Shown: positions 1-6,955, counted from the stretch's first letter. The stretch is 18,951 bases of DNA from Candidatus Hermodarchaeota archaeon (GCA_016840185.1 JAEOSV010000019.1:1-18951); one strand, 5' to 3'. Translations and numbers: made by a program. Notes: generated by a model from the sequence alone, not told the origin.

Positions 1-226
1 CCGGTGGACGGATTCGCATATACAAAGAGCCGAAAATATCACGATGATAAAACACAATGACGGTGACCGCAGTTCCCAAATGTAACCAAAAAACAAGCGA
101 TAACACAAAAGCAGGATCGAAATAATATAAATTCACTCCGACAAGTAAAATCTGCCCCTCACTACTCACTGGGAGGTATTCGAGCAAACCCTGTATCAAT
201 GCTAAAATCAAAAGTGGAATAATCAT
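1..226 (-). CDS. uppP: Undecaprenyl-diphosphatase (UppP/BacA)-like membrane phosphatase, 5' part only
   Basis: The first 75 codons of a gene that runs off the left edge. UppP enzymes dephosphorylate polyprenyl diphosphate lipid carriers at the membrane; an archaeal homologue would act on the carrier for glycans. The translation begins with a hydrophobic helix containing Q12-G-L-L-E16, which fits the family's (E/Q)xxxE motif, then L-P-V-S-S-E-G-Q (18-25). A second hydrophobic stretch ends in H-R-D, as in the family. Bacterial enzymes have His where Q25 stands here. ATG at 226 aligns best with family starts. An in-frame GTG at 238 is the alternative, with GGAG 11 nt upstream of it. The second family motif (PGxSR) lies outside the window. 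Family assignment is fairly safe from the N-terminal motif; activity is not shown. Confidence 0.8.
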   Translation of the reverse strand, partial: MIIPLLILALIQGLLEYLPVSSEGQILLVGVNLYYFDPAFVLSLVFWLHLGTAVTVIVFYHRDIFGSLYMRIRPP

Positions 227-412
227 GATAGATATCACTCAGACTTCATCTCCGTTGATATCATCTTTTCCATTTAAGACTTATCAACTAAGGCGCCAAT
301 CATTTCTTTGGTAAAACCACTCCCTGAAACGCAAAACCCAGAGGCTTTGATTTTCCCACCATGGCGAATTGCTTAAAACCTGCCGTTGACAAAAATCTGT
401 CGAGGACTAGCC

Positions 413-760
413 GTGGAACCTAAACCCAAACCCACATCCGTTGAGAGTCAAAAACTCACGCGTCTTCGAACAATGGTCGAAGAAGATCCTGTAAAGCGGG
501 AGATGCTTCGCTGTCTTAGCGACGGGTTATGGCACACTACATCAGAACTCGCAAGATATGCGAAAAAAGCAAACCCTGTAATGGGGTTAGTGACCGTTGG
601 GACGATTTTAACGCGGATGCAACAACAAATGGGCGCACATTTTCTTGAAAAAATGGTTCAGCAAGCCGCTGAGGGTGTCTCATCATGGCGTATCGGTGTT
701 GAATGGTTAGATGTAGTAAAAGAGCTCTTGAAGCATCCCTCTCCTCCTGTTTCCAGTTGA
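413..760 (+). CDS. Small winged-helix protein, probable DNA-binding regulator
   Basis: A 115-residue protein. Residues about 27-95 look like a winged helix-turn-helix: a helix around K-R-E-M-L-R-C-L, then W-H-T-T-S-E-L-A-R-Y, a likely recognition helix near T-V-G-T-I-L-T-R-M, and a strand ending S-S-W-R-I. The N-terminus is Pro/Lys-rich and probably disordered. GTG at 413 was chosen because GAGG lies 7 nt upstream (402-405). A longer reading from TTG at 386 lacks a ribosome site. A TATA-like CTTAAAAC lies near 372-379. It is followed by the histone gene on the same strand, but that gene has its own TATA box, so the two need not be cotranscribed. No ligand or metal site is visible. The fold is an inference from the helix pattern; the target is unknown. 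Confidence 0.6.
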   Translation: MEPKPKPTSVESQKLTRLRTMVEEDPVKREMLRCLSDGLWHTTSELARYAKKANPVMGLVTVGTILTRMQQQMGAHFLEKMVQQAAEGVSSWRIGVEWLDVVKELLKHPSPPVSS

Positions 761-832
761 CAGCATGGGTTTTTTTCCAGATAATCGTTCCAGAGCTGCT
801 CTTTCATTGGAATAAAGAGGTTTAATACACCA

Positions 833-840
833 TTTATAAG
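833..840 (+). promoter_or_regulatory. TATA box of the histone gene
   Basis: TTTATAAG lies 78 nt upstream of the histone ATG. Initiation some 25 nt further down would give a leader of roughly 55 nt. This is the clearest archaeal TATA box in the window. Confidence 0.5.
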
Positions 841-917
841 GAATGGGCTTTTAATCGGTGTAAAACTTAAGTAGGAGCAGTAAGAACGGTTATTTTAACA
901 AAATACCGGTGTTTCTT

Positions 918-1157
918 ATGCCTCGAGAAAAAACAACCCGCATTATTCCCCTTGCTCCCATTGACCGTCTCATTCGTAAAGCTGGAGCCGAACGTGTAAG
1001 CGAACATGCAGCTACTGAACTTGGTGAAGTCCTAGAAGAACTGGGAATCGAAATTGCCACTATCGCCAAAGAACTCTCGGAATTCGCAGGACGAAAAACC
1101 GTCACCCGCAAAGACGTTAAACTAGCTTACAAGCAATGGAAGAAGACTCGACGATAG
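918..1157 (+). CDS. Archaeal histone (HMf type)
   Basis: A 79-residue single histone-fold protein that would dimerise and wrap DNA. It shows the family order: L-A-P-I-D-R-L-I-R-K-A-G-A-E-R-V-S (helix 1 and loop), the long central helix, then A-G-R-K-T-V-T-R-K-D-V (loop 2 and helix 3). Archaeal histones are usually 66-70 residues. The extra length here is a short basic N-terminal tail (P-R-E-K-T-T-R) and a basic C-terminus (K-K-T-R-R). ATG 918 fits the family; an upstream GTG at 909 would add only three residues. No strong ribosome site is seen apart from GGTG at 908-911. A hairpin with a T-run follows the gene. Assignment is very safe. Confidence 0.95.
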   Translation: MPREKTTRIIPLAPIDRLIRKAGAERVSEHAATELGEVLEELGIEIATIAKELSEFAGRKTVTRKDVKLAYKQWKKTRR

Positions 1158-1205
1158 TTTTCCGGCAGACAACGAACAATCTGAAGGCTTAAAATGGGTT
1201 CAAAT

Positions 1206-1230
1206 GCACAGTTCTAGTCTGTGCCCTCTT
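1206..1230 (+). terminator. Hairpin plus T-rich run after the histone gene
   Basis: GCACAG (1206-1211) pairs with CTGTGC (1219-1224) around a 7-nt loop, followed by CCTCTTTTT. It could end the histone transcript or act as a leader structure for the aminotransferase that starts 24 nt later. Archaeal termination mainly needs the T-run, so the role of the stem is uncertain. Confidence 0.4.
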
Positions 1231-1247
1231 TTTCATAGGTGACACTA

Positions 1248-2465
1248 ATGCCCAATAAACCACTTCACGATAATATTATCACCAATCGGACCAAAACCAT
1301 TCAATATGCAATCCGGGATGTTGTTGTAACAGCAAAACAGCTCGAGGCGACGGGAAAGAAAATCACCTATCTCAATATTGGTGATCCGATTGTCTACGAT
1401 TTTGAAACACCTTCCTTCATGATCGATGCTTTTTGCGCCGCTGCTCAAAAGGGATATAACGGCTATTCTGCGTCTGCAGGCATCCCTGCCTTTCGCGAGG
1501 CTGTCGTAGAGAAAGAAAACCGCATCAACCATGTAACCATCAATGCATCAGATGTAGTAGCGACTGCGGGGATTTCAGAGGGAATTCAAATGATGATGGC
1601 GGCGCTCGTTCATCCGGGATCAGAAGTTCTTGTACCCGGACCAACCTATCCCCCCTACATTGCATTTGTCCGGTTCTTCGATGGCACAGCTCTTACTTAT
1701 CGGTGTAATGAGGAAGCAGGTTGGCAACCGGATATCGATGATATCCGGGCAAAAATCACTGACAAAACCGCAGCAATTGTACTCATTAATCCTAACAATC
1801 CAACGGGCTCGGTGTACTCGGAAAAGACCGTCAAAGCCTTCATCAATCTTGCCGGTGAATTTGGAATTCCACTTATTTCGGACGAGGTTTATGACCGCCT
1901 TATCTATGACCAAGCCTCGAAAAGCACAGCGTCACTTGCCAAGGATGTACCTGTCATCGGGTTCAATGGCTTATCAAAAGTGTATCTTGTCCCAGGATGG
2001 CGTATCGGATACATGTATTTCCATCACCCCAACCACGAACTCGATGATTTGAAAGAACACATTCTCAAACAGGCTCGAATTCGGATTTGTACAAACGCTC
2101 CTGCCCAACATGCAGCAGTCGTAGCCTTACGTGAAAGTGATAATTATCTCAAAGATGTCATTGTCCGCTTACAACAACGCCGTGACCTTGTGGTTAAACG
2201 ACTCAACGAAATTCAAGGCATTTCGACATCAAAACCAGAAGGAGCCTTCTATATATTTCCGAAAATAGAACTCGGTAACCGATGGGCTACAGATGAAGCC
2301 TTCGTCATGGAGCTCCTCAATAAAACTGGTGTGCTAGTTGTTCATGGCTCAGGGTTCGATCCAATTCATGGAGCGGGGCATTTCCGCCTCGTTTTTCTTG
2401 CTCCACCACCTACTCTCAATTCAGCCATGGATGCAATACAACAGTTTGTGGAAAAAGGGTCCTAA
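1248..2465 (+). CDS. Class I PLP-dependent aminotransferase, alanine/aspartate type
   Basis: A 405-residue fold-type I aminotransferase that would move an amino group between an amino acid and a 2-oxoacid in the cytosol. Visible sites are N-P-N-N-P-T-G (181-187), S-D-E-V-Y-D (211-216; Asp for the pyridine nitrogen, Tyr for the O3' side), and G-L-S-K-V-Y with the Schiff-base lysine K244, followed by P-G-W-R-I-G-Y. The N-terminal L-N-I-G-D-P and the Y-N-G-Y motif are typical of the alanine aminotransferase (AlaA-like) branch. ATG 1248 was chosen over GTG 1239 because GGTGA (1238-1242) sits 5 nt upstream of it. Its TAA overlaps the stop of the convergent gene by 3 nt. Exact substrates cannot be read from sequence; alanine/2-oxoglutarate is the first guess. 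Confidence 0.92.
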   Translation: MPNKPLHDNIITNRTKTIQYAIRDVVVTAKQLEATGKKITYLNIGDPIVYDFETPSFMIDAFCAAAQKGYNGYSASAGIPAFREAVVEKENRINHVTINASDVVATAGISEGIQMMMAALVHPGSEVLVPGPTYPPYIAFVRFFDGTALTYRCNEEAGWQPDIDDIRAKITDKTAAIVLINPNNPTGSVYSEKTVKAFINLAGEFGIPLISDEVYDRLIYDQASKSTASLAKDVPVIGFNGLSKVYLVPGWRIGYMYFHHPNHELDDLKEHILKQARIRICTNAPAQHAAVVALRESDNYLKDVIVRLQQRRDLVVKRLNEIQGISTSKPEGAFYIFPKIELGNRWATDEAFVMELLNKTGVLVVHGSGFDPIHGAGHFRLVFLAPPPTLNSAMDAIQQFVEKGS

Positions 2466-2800
2466 TCAAATCCAGATGTATCTGGTGGGGGCTGTGAATC
2501 TGCACTTGGTCCAGGATCTTCATCTGACGTACTAGAAATGTTAATTCGTGCCTCTTGAACCATGCGCCCAATAGTACCAAACATACGCTCAGGGCTAAAC
2601 ATGGGCATGGATACGTTATTTTGGATGGCGTTGAAAATTTCATTATGGTTAAGGTCAGTAGTTAAGGGTGTGGTGCTAATTTCGGTGGGACCACGAAATA
2701 CTTTCACGGCCCATTGGTCACCCATACGTCCCAATTCGACGAGGTATGAAGTCATTGGAAGGATGTATTTCTGCGTGATGGCATTATATTCTTGCGACAT
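2462..2800 (-). CDS. Unrecognised 112-residue protein, partner of the coiled-coil gene
   Basis: No family recognised. Residues 1-85 are mixed and look folded: a helical start, a strand-like W-A-V-K-V-F-R-G-P, and an N-E-I-F-N-A-I helix. The last about 25 residues are Ser/Pro/Asp-rich and probably disordered. No signal peptide, membrane helix or Cys cluster. It lies 64 nt downstream of the 416-residue coiled-coil gene on the same strand, so the two are probably cotranscribed. ATG 2800 is the first start; GAGG lies a little over 10 nt upstream. The frame is supported by a tight tail-to-tail arrangement with the aminotransferase (stops share bases 2463-2464) and by the absence of a competing frame. 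Function unknown. Confidence 0.6.
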   Translation of the reverse strand: MSQEYNAITQKYILPMTSYLVELGRMGDQWAVKVFRGPTEISTTPLTTDLNHNEIFNAIQNNVSMPMFSPERMFGTIGRMVQEARINISSTSDEDPGPSADSQPPPDTSGFD

Positions 2801-2864
2801 GCTTCATCGCCTCTAATTATCGTATCCACGGATATGGGCTAAAAAGGCTTTGTGACAGCTGAGT

Positions 2865-4115
2865 CTAAGGTTCCTCAGTTGAATCTTCACCAAGAATCGT
2901 AAGTACTTCGTCAGGGAACTCGATATCGAGATCTCCACGGAGAATACTAGACAATGATTTTTCAAGACGTTTTTTAAGTGATTTTAATCGCGCGGAGACT
3001 TTTTCGATTTGTACTTGGATGTGATTGATTTCCGCTGTAACATCTCGTTTCTCCCATTGTGCCCGTTCAAGTGATTTTTCTAGTTCTCGACGTTTTTCAA
3101 TCGAAACCGACGATTCTAACTCGTTTTTCCGAGCCTCAAGCATTGAAAATCGTAGACGATATTCATCTAATACGCCTTTCTCAACTACTTGCCCTCGTCG
3201 ATCAATCACCTTTCGGTTCAAGCTCGCTTTGAATTTCACTTTTTTCTCTTGAATAGCATCCGCTAATGCATTTAATCCCGCCTTCAGTCGCGTAAGCGTC
3301 TCAGTGTCTTTTTGAAATGCTTGCCAAGGATCAGCCGAATATGCGTCAGCGCCTTCACCGGCGGTTGATGAAATCATCAAAGACTGTCCTGCCGCCTGGC
3401 TGAGTTTCTTAAAGGGTTTTTTTAGAAAATTCAATTGATTGGTAACAATCATCCGGACACTGTCAACTTCACGTCGAATACCATCAATTTCTGCTAACCC
3501 GGAATCCATACGAAACTGCTCAATCCCATCCTGCTGTTTTTCAACCCGCCCCTCAGCCTTCTCACGCTGCTGCTGCAGCTCAGTCAAGTCCTTCGAGAGT
3601 TTCACTAACTGATGAGACCGATCCTCGATCTCTTCAACCTCTTCCGAAATTTGATCCAGTTGCTTTGGAAGCTTATCTTTCTCCCAGAGCTTTTTGATTT
3701 TCTGATACCCTTGATTAATCGCACGAAATTGGTAATCCAGCTCTTTGACGACACGCTTATGGACCTTTGGTAATCGCCGAATATACCGTTGTCCGGCCAT
3801 CGTCACATGGCGAAGATAGCCCTCCAAATCATGCAACAACTCCTCGACTGACGCATACGTAATCTCTTCAGGAAACTCGACCGTATCAAACAACGATTTC
3901 AACCGATTGGCTAACTTCGCGGCAGCTCCGGGTACCGTCATCTCTCCATCAATGACAACTTCAACAAGCAACTGGTCTGCCGTCTCGGTTGAGGCAACCA
4001 GGGCTTCTTCGATCCGATCCATCTGCTTCTGAATATCTGCCCGGTAATTAAACAGCAAATCCTCTATCTGCTTCGTGAACCATTCTGGTAAATCGTAAAC
4101 GCCAATTAATGACAC
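2865..4115 (-). CDS. Large coiled-coil protein of unknown function
   Basis: A 416-residue, strongly charged, mostly helical protein. Residues 1-145 form a helical region that may be globular, starting Y-D-L-P-E-W-F and containing a basic stretch Y-I-R-R-L-P-K-V-H-K-R (111-121). Residues about 150-225 and 270-395 have heptad-like runs of Leu/Ile with Glu/Lys/Arg and look like coiled coils. They are separated by a Ser/Gly/Ala-rich linker (about 240-262). The C-terminus is acidic. No P-loop, membrane helix or signal peptide, so it is not an SMC/Rad50 ATPase despite the look. GTG 4115 is supported by GAGG 8 nt upstream; no ATG is usable in frame. The 112-residue gene follows. A structural or scaffold role is only a guess. 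Confidence 0.75.
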   Translation of the reverse strand: MSLIGVYDLPEWFTKQIEDLLFNYRADIQKQMDRIEEALVASTETADQLLVEVVIDGEMTVPGAAAKLANRLKSLFDTVEFPEEITYASVEELLHDLEGYLRHVTMAGQRYIRRLPKVHKRVVKELDYQFRAINQGYQKIKKLWEKDKLPKQLDQISEEVEEIEDRSHQLVKLSKDLTELQQQREKAEGRVEKQQDGIEQFRMDSGLAEIDGIRREVDSVRMIVTNQLNFLKKPFKKLSQAAGQSLMISSTAGEGADAYSADPWQAFQKDTETLTRLKAGLNALADAIQEKKVKFKASLNRKVIDRRGQVVEKGVLDEYRLRFSMLEARKNELESSVSIEKRRELEKSLERAQWEKRDVTAEINHIQVQIEKVSARLKSLKKRLEKSLSSILRGDLDIEFPDEVLTILGEDSTEEP

Positions 4116-4181
4116 ACCGTTGTCCTCGCCTCATTTGAAAAGCCTCATGCATTAAAAATTTGCCTCAAGGAGAACCTAATA

Positions 4182-4235
4182 TTGACACCTCGTCAACCAT
4201 CCGTGCCAAAAAGCTTATCAGCGCCACTCCGATAA
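4182..4235 (+). other. Possible 17-codon leader ORF before the first longin-GTPase
   Basis: A TTG-started reading frame of 17 codons with an AAGGAG-type site 9 nt upstream (4168-4172). It lies within the 151-nt gap ahead of the GTPase gene and ends 31 nt before the GTPase GTG. It may be chance; nothing in the peptide is recognisable. A TATA-like ATTAAAAATTT lies at 4151-4161. Confidence 0.15.
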
Positions 4236-4266
4236 TCAAGAATGACGAAGCAAACCACCTGGGTGT

Positions 4267-5166
4267 GTGCGGGCAATAATTCACAACGCAATACTCTTTA
4301 GCATCAGCCCCCGCAAAGACGAAGTGGGCCTCCAAGCCAGCGTCATTTTCCGAAAACAATACTGGCGCGTCACCCTCGACGACAAACAAATCAGTGAATT
4401 CCTCCGCGCCTATAAAGAATTCATGAGCCACGTCCAATCCACCGACATCCCAGCCCTCCCCATCCACATCCGAGGTGCCAAATACATCTTTTCCAACATC
4501 GACGACCTCCTCCTCGTCTTCATCAGCCACATGCAAGATGAAGACAACCGTGTCAGCGAAAAAGTCAAAACCGCCCTCCGTATGCTCGTCGGCAAATACG
4601 GCACCGACCAAACCAAAGAAATCGGAACCAGCGACAATCCCCAACCCATCGAAGAGCTCATCGACAACTACATCATGAGCAAACTCAAAGTCAGCCTCGT
4701 CGGAGAAGGCGGCGTCGGCAAGACCACCCTCCTACGACTCCTCAAGGGTAGTGCCCCACCCACCGAATACGTCCCCACCATCGCCTTAAGCATCGAACAA
4801 ATCGAAGCCACACGCTACGGCACCTACTCCATCATCCTCTGGGACTTTGCCGGCCAAGAACGATTCCGACGACTATGGACCATCTACTTCCGCGGATCCG
4901 ACATCGTCTTCATCATCACCGACTCCACATTGAATAATGTGATTGCGACCAAAGAAATCCTCGACGTCATCCGCAAAGACGCACCCGGCGTCCCCGTCTG
5001 GGCCATCGCCAACAAACAAGACCTCGAAGGCGCATTAAGTCCAGAGTTGGTAGAACGGATCCTCGGCATCCCCGCCTTCGGCATGGTCGCCATCGACCAA
5101 ACCCGCAAAGAAGAGATGCTCCAAATTTTGCTCGATGCCGTGGATCGCTACATAGGTACTAGTTAG
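4267..5166 (+). CDS. Longin-domain/small GTPase fusion, paralogue 1
   Basis: A 299-residue Ras-superfamily GTPase with an N-terminal regulatory-type domain. Residues 1-110 show the longin order (two strands, a helix, three strands, a helix), with F-R-K-Q-Y-W and L-L-L-V-F-I-S-H-M-Q-D-E-D, resembling AP sigma-type longins. The GTPase follows: P-loop G-E-G-G-V-G-K-T (146-153), switch I Thr171 in V-P-T-I, W-D-F-A-G-Q-E (192-198) with the catalytic Gln, and N-K-Q-D (249-252). The G5 loop reads V-A-I-D rather than SAK. There is no N-terminal myristoylation Gly and no C-terminal prenylation Cys, so membrane binding would need the longin domain or a partner. Aligned with the second copy, Met1 there falls on the ATA codon at 4276, but GTG 4267 is a legal start. 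Codons end mostly in C, unlike nearby genes. Confidence 0.9.
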   Translation: MRAIIHNAILFSISPRKDEVGLQASVIFRKQYWRVTLDDKQISEFLRAYKEFMSHVQSTDIPALPIHIRGAKYIFSNIDDLLLVFISHMQDEDNRVSEKVKTALRMLVGKYGTDQTKEIGTSDNPQPIEELIDNYIMSKLKVSLVGEGGVGKTTLLRLLKGSAPPTEYVPTIALSIEQIEATRYGTYSIILWDFAGQERFRRLWTIYFRGSDIVFIITDSTLNNVIATKEILDVIRKDAPGVPVWAIANKQDLEGALSPELVERILGIPAFGMVAIDQTRKEEMLQILLDAVDRYIGTS

Positions 5167-5219
5167 ATAAAAAATTATTATATTAACAGTACTTTATATT
5201 AAAATGAAAGATAATTATG

Positions 5220-5327
5220 TTAATCGTTAGAATCAGGTAACTCTTTCATAATTTTTCGAACTCGTCTTGGATAATTACAAAACGTATCACTACGTCTCAC
5301 AGAGGGAGTCGGGTAACTGAATTGCAC
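5220..5327 (-). CDS. Possible 35-residue basic micro-protein
   Basis: A short frame starting at GTG 5327 with an unusually strong ribosome site, GGAGAGG, 4 nt upstream on the minus strand. The peptide is Arg/Lys-rich in its centre (P-R-R-V-R-K-I-M-K-E-L), has one Cys (C17) and ends in acidic residues. No family recognised and no clear TATA box ahead of it. It is the only gene candidate in the 370-nt gap. It could equally be the tail of a decayed gene. Called mainly on the ribosome site. Confidence 0.3.
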   Translation of the reverse strand: MQFSYPTPSVRRSDTFCNYPRRVRKIMKELPDSND

Positions 5328-5458
5328 AAAACCTCTCCTACATTTTGATTCTCAACAAACTCATTTCGTAAAGCAATTAGATATTGGATCAGAATCTTTC
5401 TGGTTAAAAGCGTTGTTTGTTAGGTTGAATCAAGAAGCTGCAGACCGTGTTTTTCTAA

Positions 5459-5481
5459 GACCCATTTCTCTTTTATGGGTC
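5459..5481 (+). other. 7-bp hairpin upstream of the Cys-rich protein gene
   Basis: GACCCAT (5459-5465) and ATGGGTC (5475-5481) form a perfect 7-bp stem with a 9-nt T-rich loop, 55 nt before the TTG start at 5537. It might be a leader structure or a dyad operator; nothing further supports either. Confidence 0.25.
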
Positions 5482-5536
5482 CGAACCTTAGGGGTAATTG
5501 TCTGTAATTTCCAGTTATTATCTGGAGGTTTGGTGT

Positions 5537-5746
5537 TTGAAGTCGATTCCGACGGAAAAAGCAATTGAGTTGTGTGAAGTGGTGCAGGAGGAGAAGGGTG
5601 TGCGGTTGTTTAGTCAGTGTTGGGGGTGCCTGAAGTTTTCGAAGGAGGATCCGTTGAAGCGGTGTTTTGTCACTGAATCTGGTGATAACCGTGGCTGCCG
5701 TTTTATCAATAAGCGCTTTGATGCTCAGATGGAGTCAGAGAAGTAG
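5537..5746 (+). CDS. Small Cys-rich protein, probable zinc or Fe-S binder
   Basis: A 69-residue cytosolic protein with four well-placed cysteines: C28-x2-C31 (Q-C-W-G-C), C43 and C54 (R-G-C-R-F), plus C13 nearer the N-terminus. This spacing would suit one metal site, zinc more likely than Fe-S. The first 25 residues form a helix (A-I-E-L-C-E-V-V-Q-E-E). Start choice: TTG 5537 has GGAGG 8 nt upstream (5524-5528). The longer frame from 5498 has no ribosome site and would begin with residues encoded by the ribosome site itself. It faces the acetoacetate-decarboxylase-like gene tail to tail across 14 nt. I do not recognise the family; the metal site is an inference from the Cys pattern. Confidence 0.65.
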   Translation: MKSIPTEKAIELCEVVQEEKGVRLFSQCWGCLKFSKEDPLKRCFVTESGDNRGCRFINKRFDAQMESEK

Positions 5747-5760
5747 GTTTCTGATTATTG

Positions 5761-6528
5761 TTATAGTTCCCAGTCTTGTTTGTTCCAGAAATAGGGTTCG
5801 TAGGCGATGGGGTCGAGTTCGGCGACAACTTCTCCAGGCTGGATCCGGATTTCAATACCTGTGCCATACCCAGCTAAAACGACGTCTTTGACAGGAATTT
5901 CGTAGATGGGGTCATAGGGCGATTTACCAAAGGTGAGGCGTCCGGTCCCGATTTCGGGTGTGTTCCAGTGGATCTCGTTTTGAAGTCGGATAAGTAGCGG
6001 TTTGTATTCGAAGCCCTCGTTAGTAACACTATGAAAAGCTTTGATGTTGAACTCCGCGGTTGAAGGGAGTTCTTGTTTCATGGGACCTTCGAGTTGGACG
6101 GTGAGGGTGATAAGGCGTTTACCGCGGCGGATACAGTTACCGGTCATATAGTTGCCGCGCTCCTCGATGGCGATGAATTCTGCGAGTTTTTTTGGGTAGC
6201 CTTGGTTTTCCCTGCCTAGCCACATCGCTGTATCAAGCGTGACAGGCATTGAGATGCAATAGTTGCCGACCTCGCCTTGGAACAGGGCAGACAGGAAGAC
6301 AGCCGCTTCATTATAAGGGCGACTGAAGTTGGATTTGCCAAACTCAGCTATGTAGACTAATCCTGAAGGAAGGGGTCCGGGTTCTAAAGGTGGGGGTAAT
6401 AGGCGTTTGACGACTTTGGGGTCGGTTAGAAAAGAAGCAAAGAGCATTTTTATATCACCGACTATGGCACCTTTGGCGAAGTGTTGTTTCCATTGTTTGA
6501 GTTCCGAAGGGGTTCGGACAAGTCCCAT
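5761..6528 (-). CDS. Acetoacetate decarboxylase-like protein
   Basis: A 255-residue member of the ADC superfamily. The true enzyme decarboxylates acetoacetate through a Schiff base; other members act as aldolase-dehydratases. The catalytic signature G-R-E-N-Q-G-Y-P-K-K-L-A (105-116) is intact. K113 and K114 match the classical Lys115/Lys116 pair (Schiff base and pKa modulator). E74 in R-P-Y-N-E-A matches the active-site Glu region. Start ATG 6528 was chosen because GGTGA lies exactly 5 nt upstream on the minus strand, the same arrangement as the aminotransferase. GTG 6537 would overlap that site. A small unknown gene lies 87 nt upstream on the same strand. Catalytic residues suggest a working lyase, but the substrate is open. 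Confidence 0.85.
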   Translation of the reverse strand: MGLVRTPSELKQWKQHFAKGAIVGDIKMLFASFLTDPKVVKRLLPPPLEPGPLPSGLVYIAEFGKSNFSRPYNEAAVFLSALFQGEVGNYCISMPVTLDTAMWLGRENQGYPKKLAEFIAIEERGNYMTGNCIRRGKRLITLTVQLEGPMKQELPSTAEFNIKAFHSVTNEGFEYKPLLIRLQNEIHWNTPEIGTGRLTFGKSPYDPIYEIPVKDVVLAGYGTGIEIRIQPGEVVAELDPIAYEPYFWNKQDWEL

Positions 6529-6615
6529 CAGTCTCACCTGACCTTCATATTCTGATGATGCGATAAAAAGGCTGTCACAAACCTGTCAGGATAGAAAGTT
6601 AAAAGATGATTTCGG

Positions 6616-6885
6616 TTACCAGTCTTTCTTTCGAATGCGTTTATCGTGGAGAATGGCCCAGATGTAGCTTTGTCCGCGAACTAGTCCAGCTATTTCTCCT
6701 GGTCCTTCGAGGGGAACATGACGAAAAGCGGACATGATATCTTTCTGAGTAAGGTGGTATTTCGTTCGGTCCGTAACGAGAGAGTTGGTTTGAACTGCAT
6801 ATGTGAATTTTAACCTCTTTTTGGTGTAGAAAACCTTCCCGGTGTTTTGGATGATGCGGTCCCACACTTCTGAAAATGGTATCAT
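6616..6885 (-). CDS. Unrecognised 89-residue protein upstream of the ADC-like gene
   Basis: A basic small protein starting at ATG 6885. The visible pattern is alpha/beta: a helix (S-E-V-W-D-R-I-I-Q-N), strands (F-T-Y-A-V-Q and S-L-V-T-D-R-T), a helix (Q-K-D-I-M-S-A-F), then P-L-E-G-P-G-E-I and a conserved-looking end W-A-I-L-H-D-K-R-I. The last motif looks like part of a compact domain that may bind nucleic acid, but I cannot name it. No Cys, signal or membrane helix. GTGA lies a few bases upstream as a weak ribosome site. It is divergent from the SagB gene with 70 nt between them. Probably a real gene, function unknown. Confidence 0.6.
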   Translation of the reverse strand: MIPFSEVWDRIIQNTGKVFYTKKRLKFTYAVQTNSLVTDRTKYHLTQKDIMSAFRHVPLEGPGEIAGLVRGQSYIWAILHDKRIRKKDW

Positions 6886-6924
6886 GACTTGTCACGTCCG
6901 TTCTAATTTCCTTTAAGGTACTCA

Positions 6925-6932
6925 TTATTTAT
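6925..6932 (+). promoter_or_regulatory. TATA-like box of the SagB-type gene
   Basis: TTATTTAT is centred about 28 nt before the ATG at 6956, and no Shine-Dalgarno site precedes that ATG. Together these suggest a leaderless transcript. Confidence 0.35.
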
Positions 6933-6955
6933 CTTCTCTTATCTAAGAACCTTTT

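Larger units (their letters stand above)
5167..5536. other. 370-nt AT-rich gap between the GTPase and the Cys-rich protein gene
   Basis: Apart from a possible minus-strand micro-ORF (5220-5327), it holds a 7-bp hairpin at 5459-5481 and a start-less plus-strand open frame from 5317 to 5568. That frame has no ATG, no good ribosome site and no recognisable family, and it runs into the next gene in another frame, so I treat it as chance or a decayed remnant. The first 60 bases are very AT-rich and may end the GTPase transcript. No RNA gene seen. Confidence 0.5.

Noticed and set aside
254..288. GTTGATA ... TATCAAC inverted repeat in the uppP/winged-helix gap
   Set aside because: Arms of 7 nt spaced 21 nt apart are weak evidence for a binding site or stem.
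2865..4115. SMC/Rad50-like identity for the coiled-coil protein
   Set aside because: No Walker A or B motif, no zinc hook, and too short for an SMC family ATPase.
4165..4644. 159-codon minus-strand frame under the first longin-GTPase
   Set aside because: Antisense of a gene with C-ending codons gives G-starting codons and few stops. The product is a low-complexity run of Gly, Asp, Val, Phe and Glu with no family.
2850..6582. 11-nt inverted match between 2850-2860 and 6572-6582, both near AAAAAGGCT
   Set aside because: Matches of 11 nt are expected by chance many times in 19 kb; no further copies were seen.
6641..6925. 94-codon minus-strand frame overlapping the 89-residue gene
   Set aside because: Composition is not protein-like, and the other frame has a coherent alpha/beta pattern.
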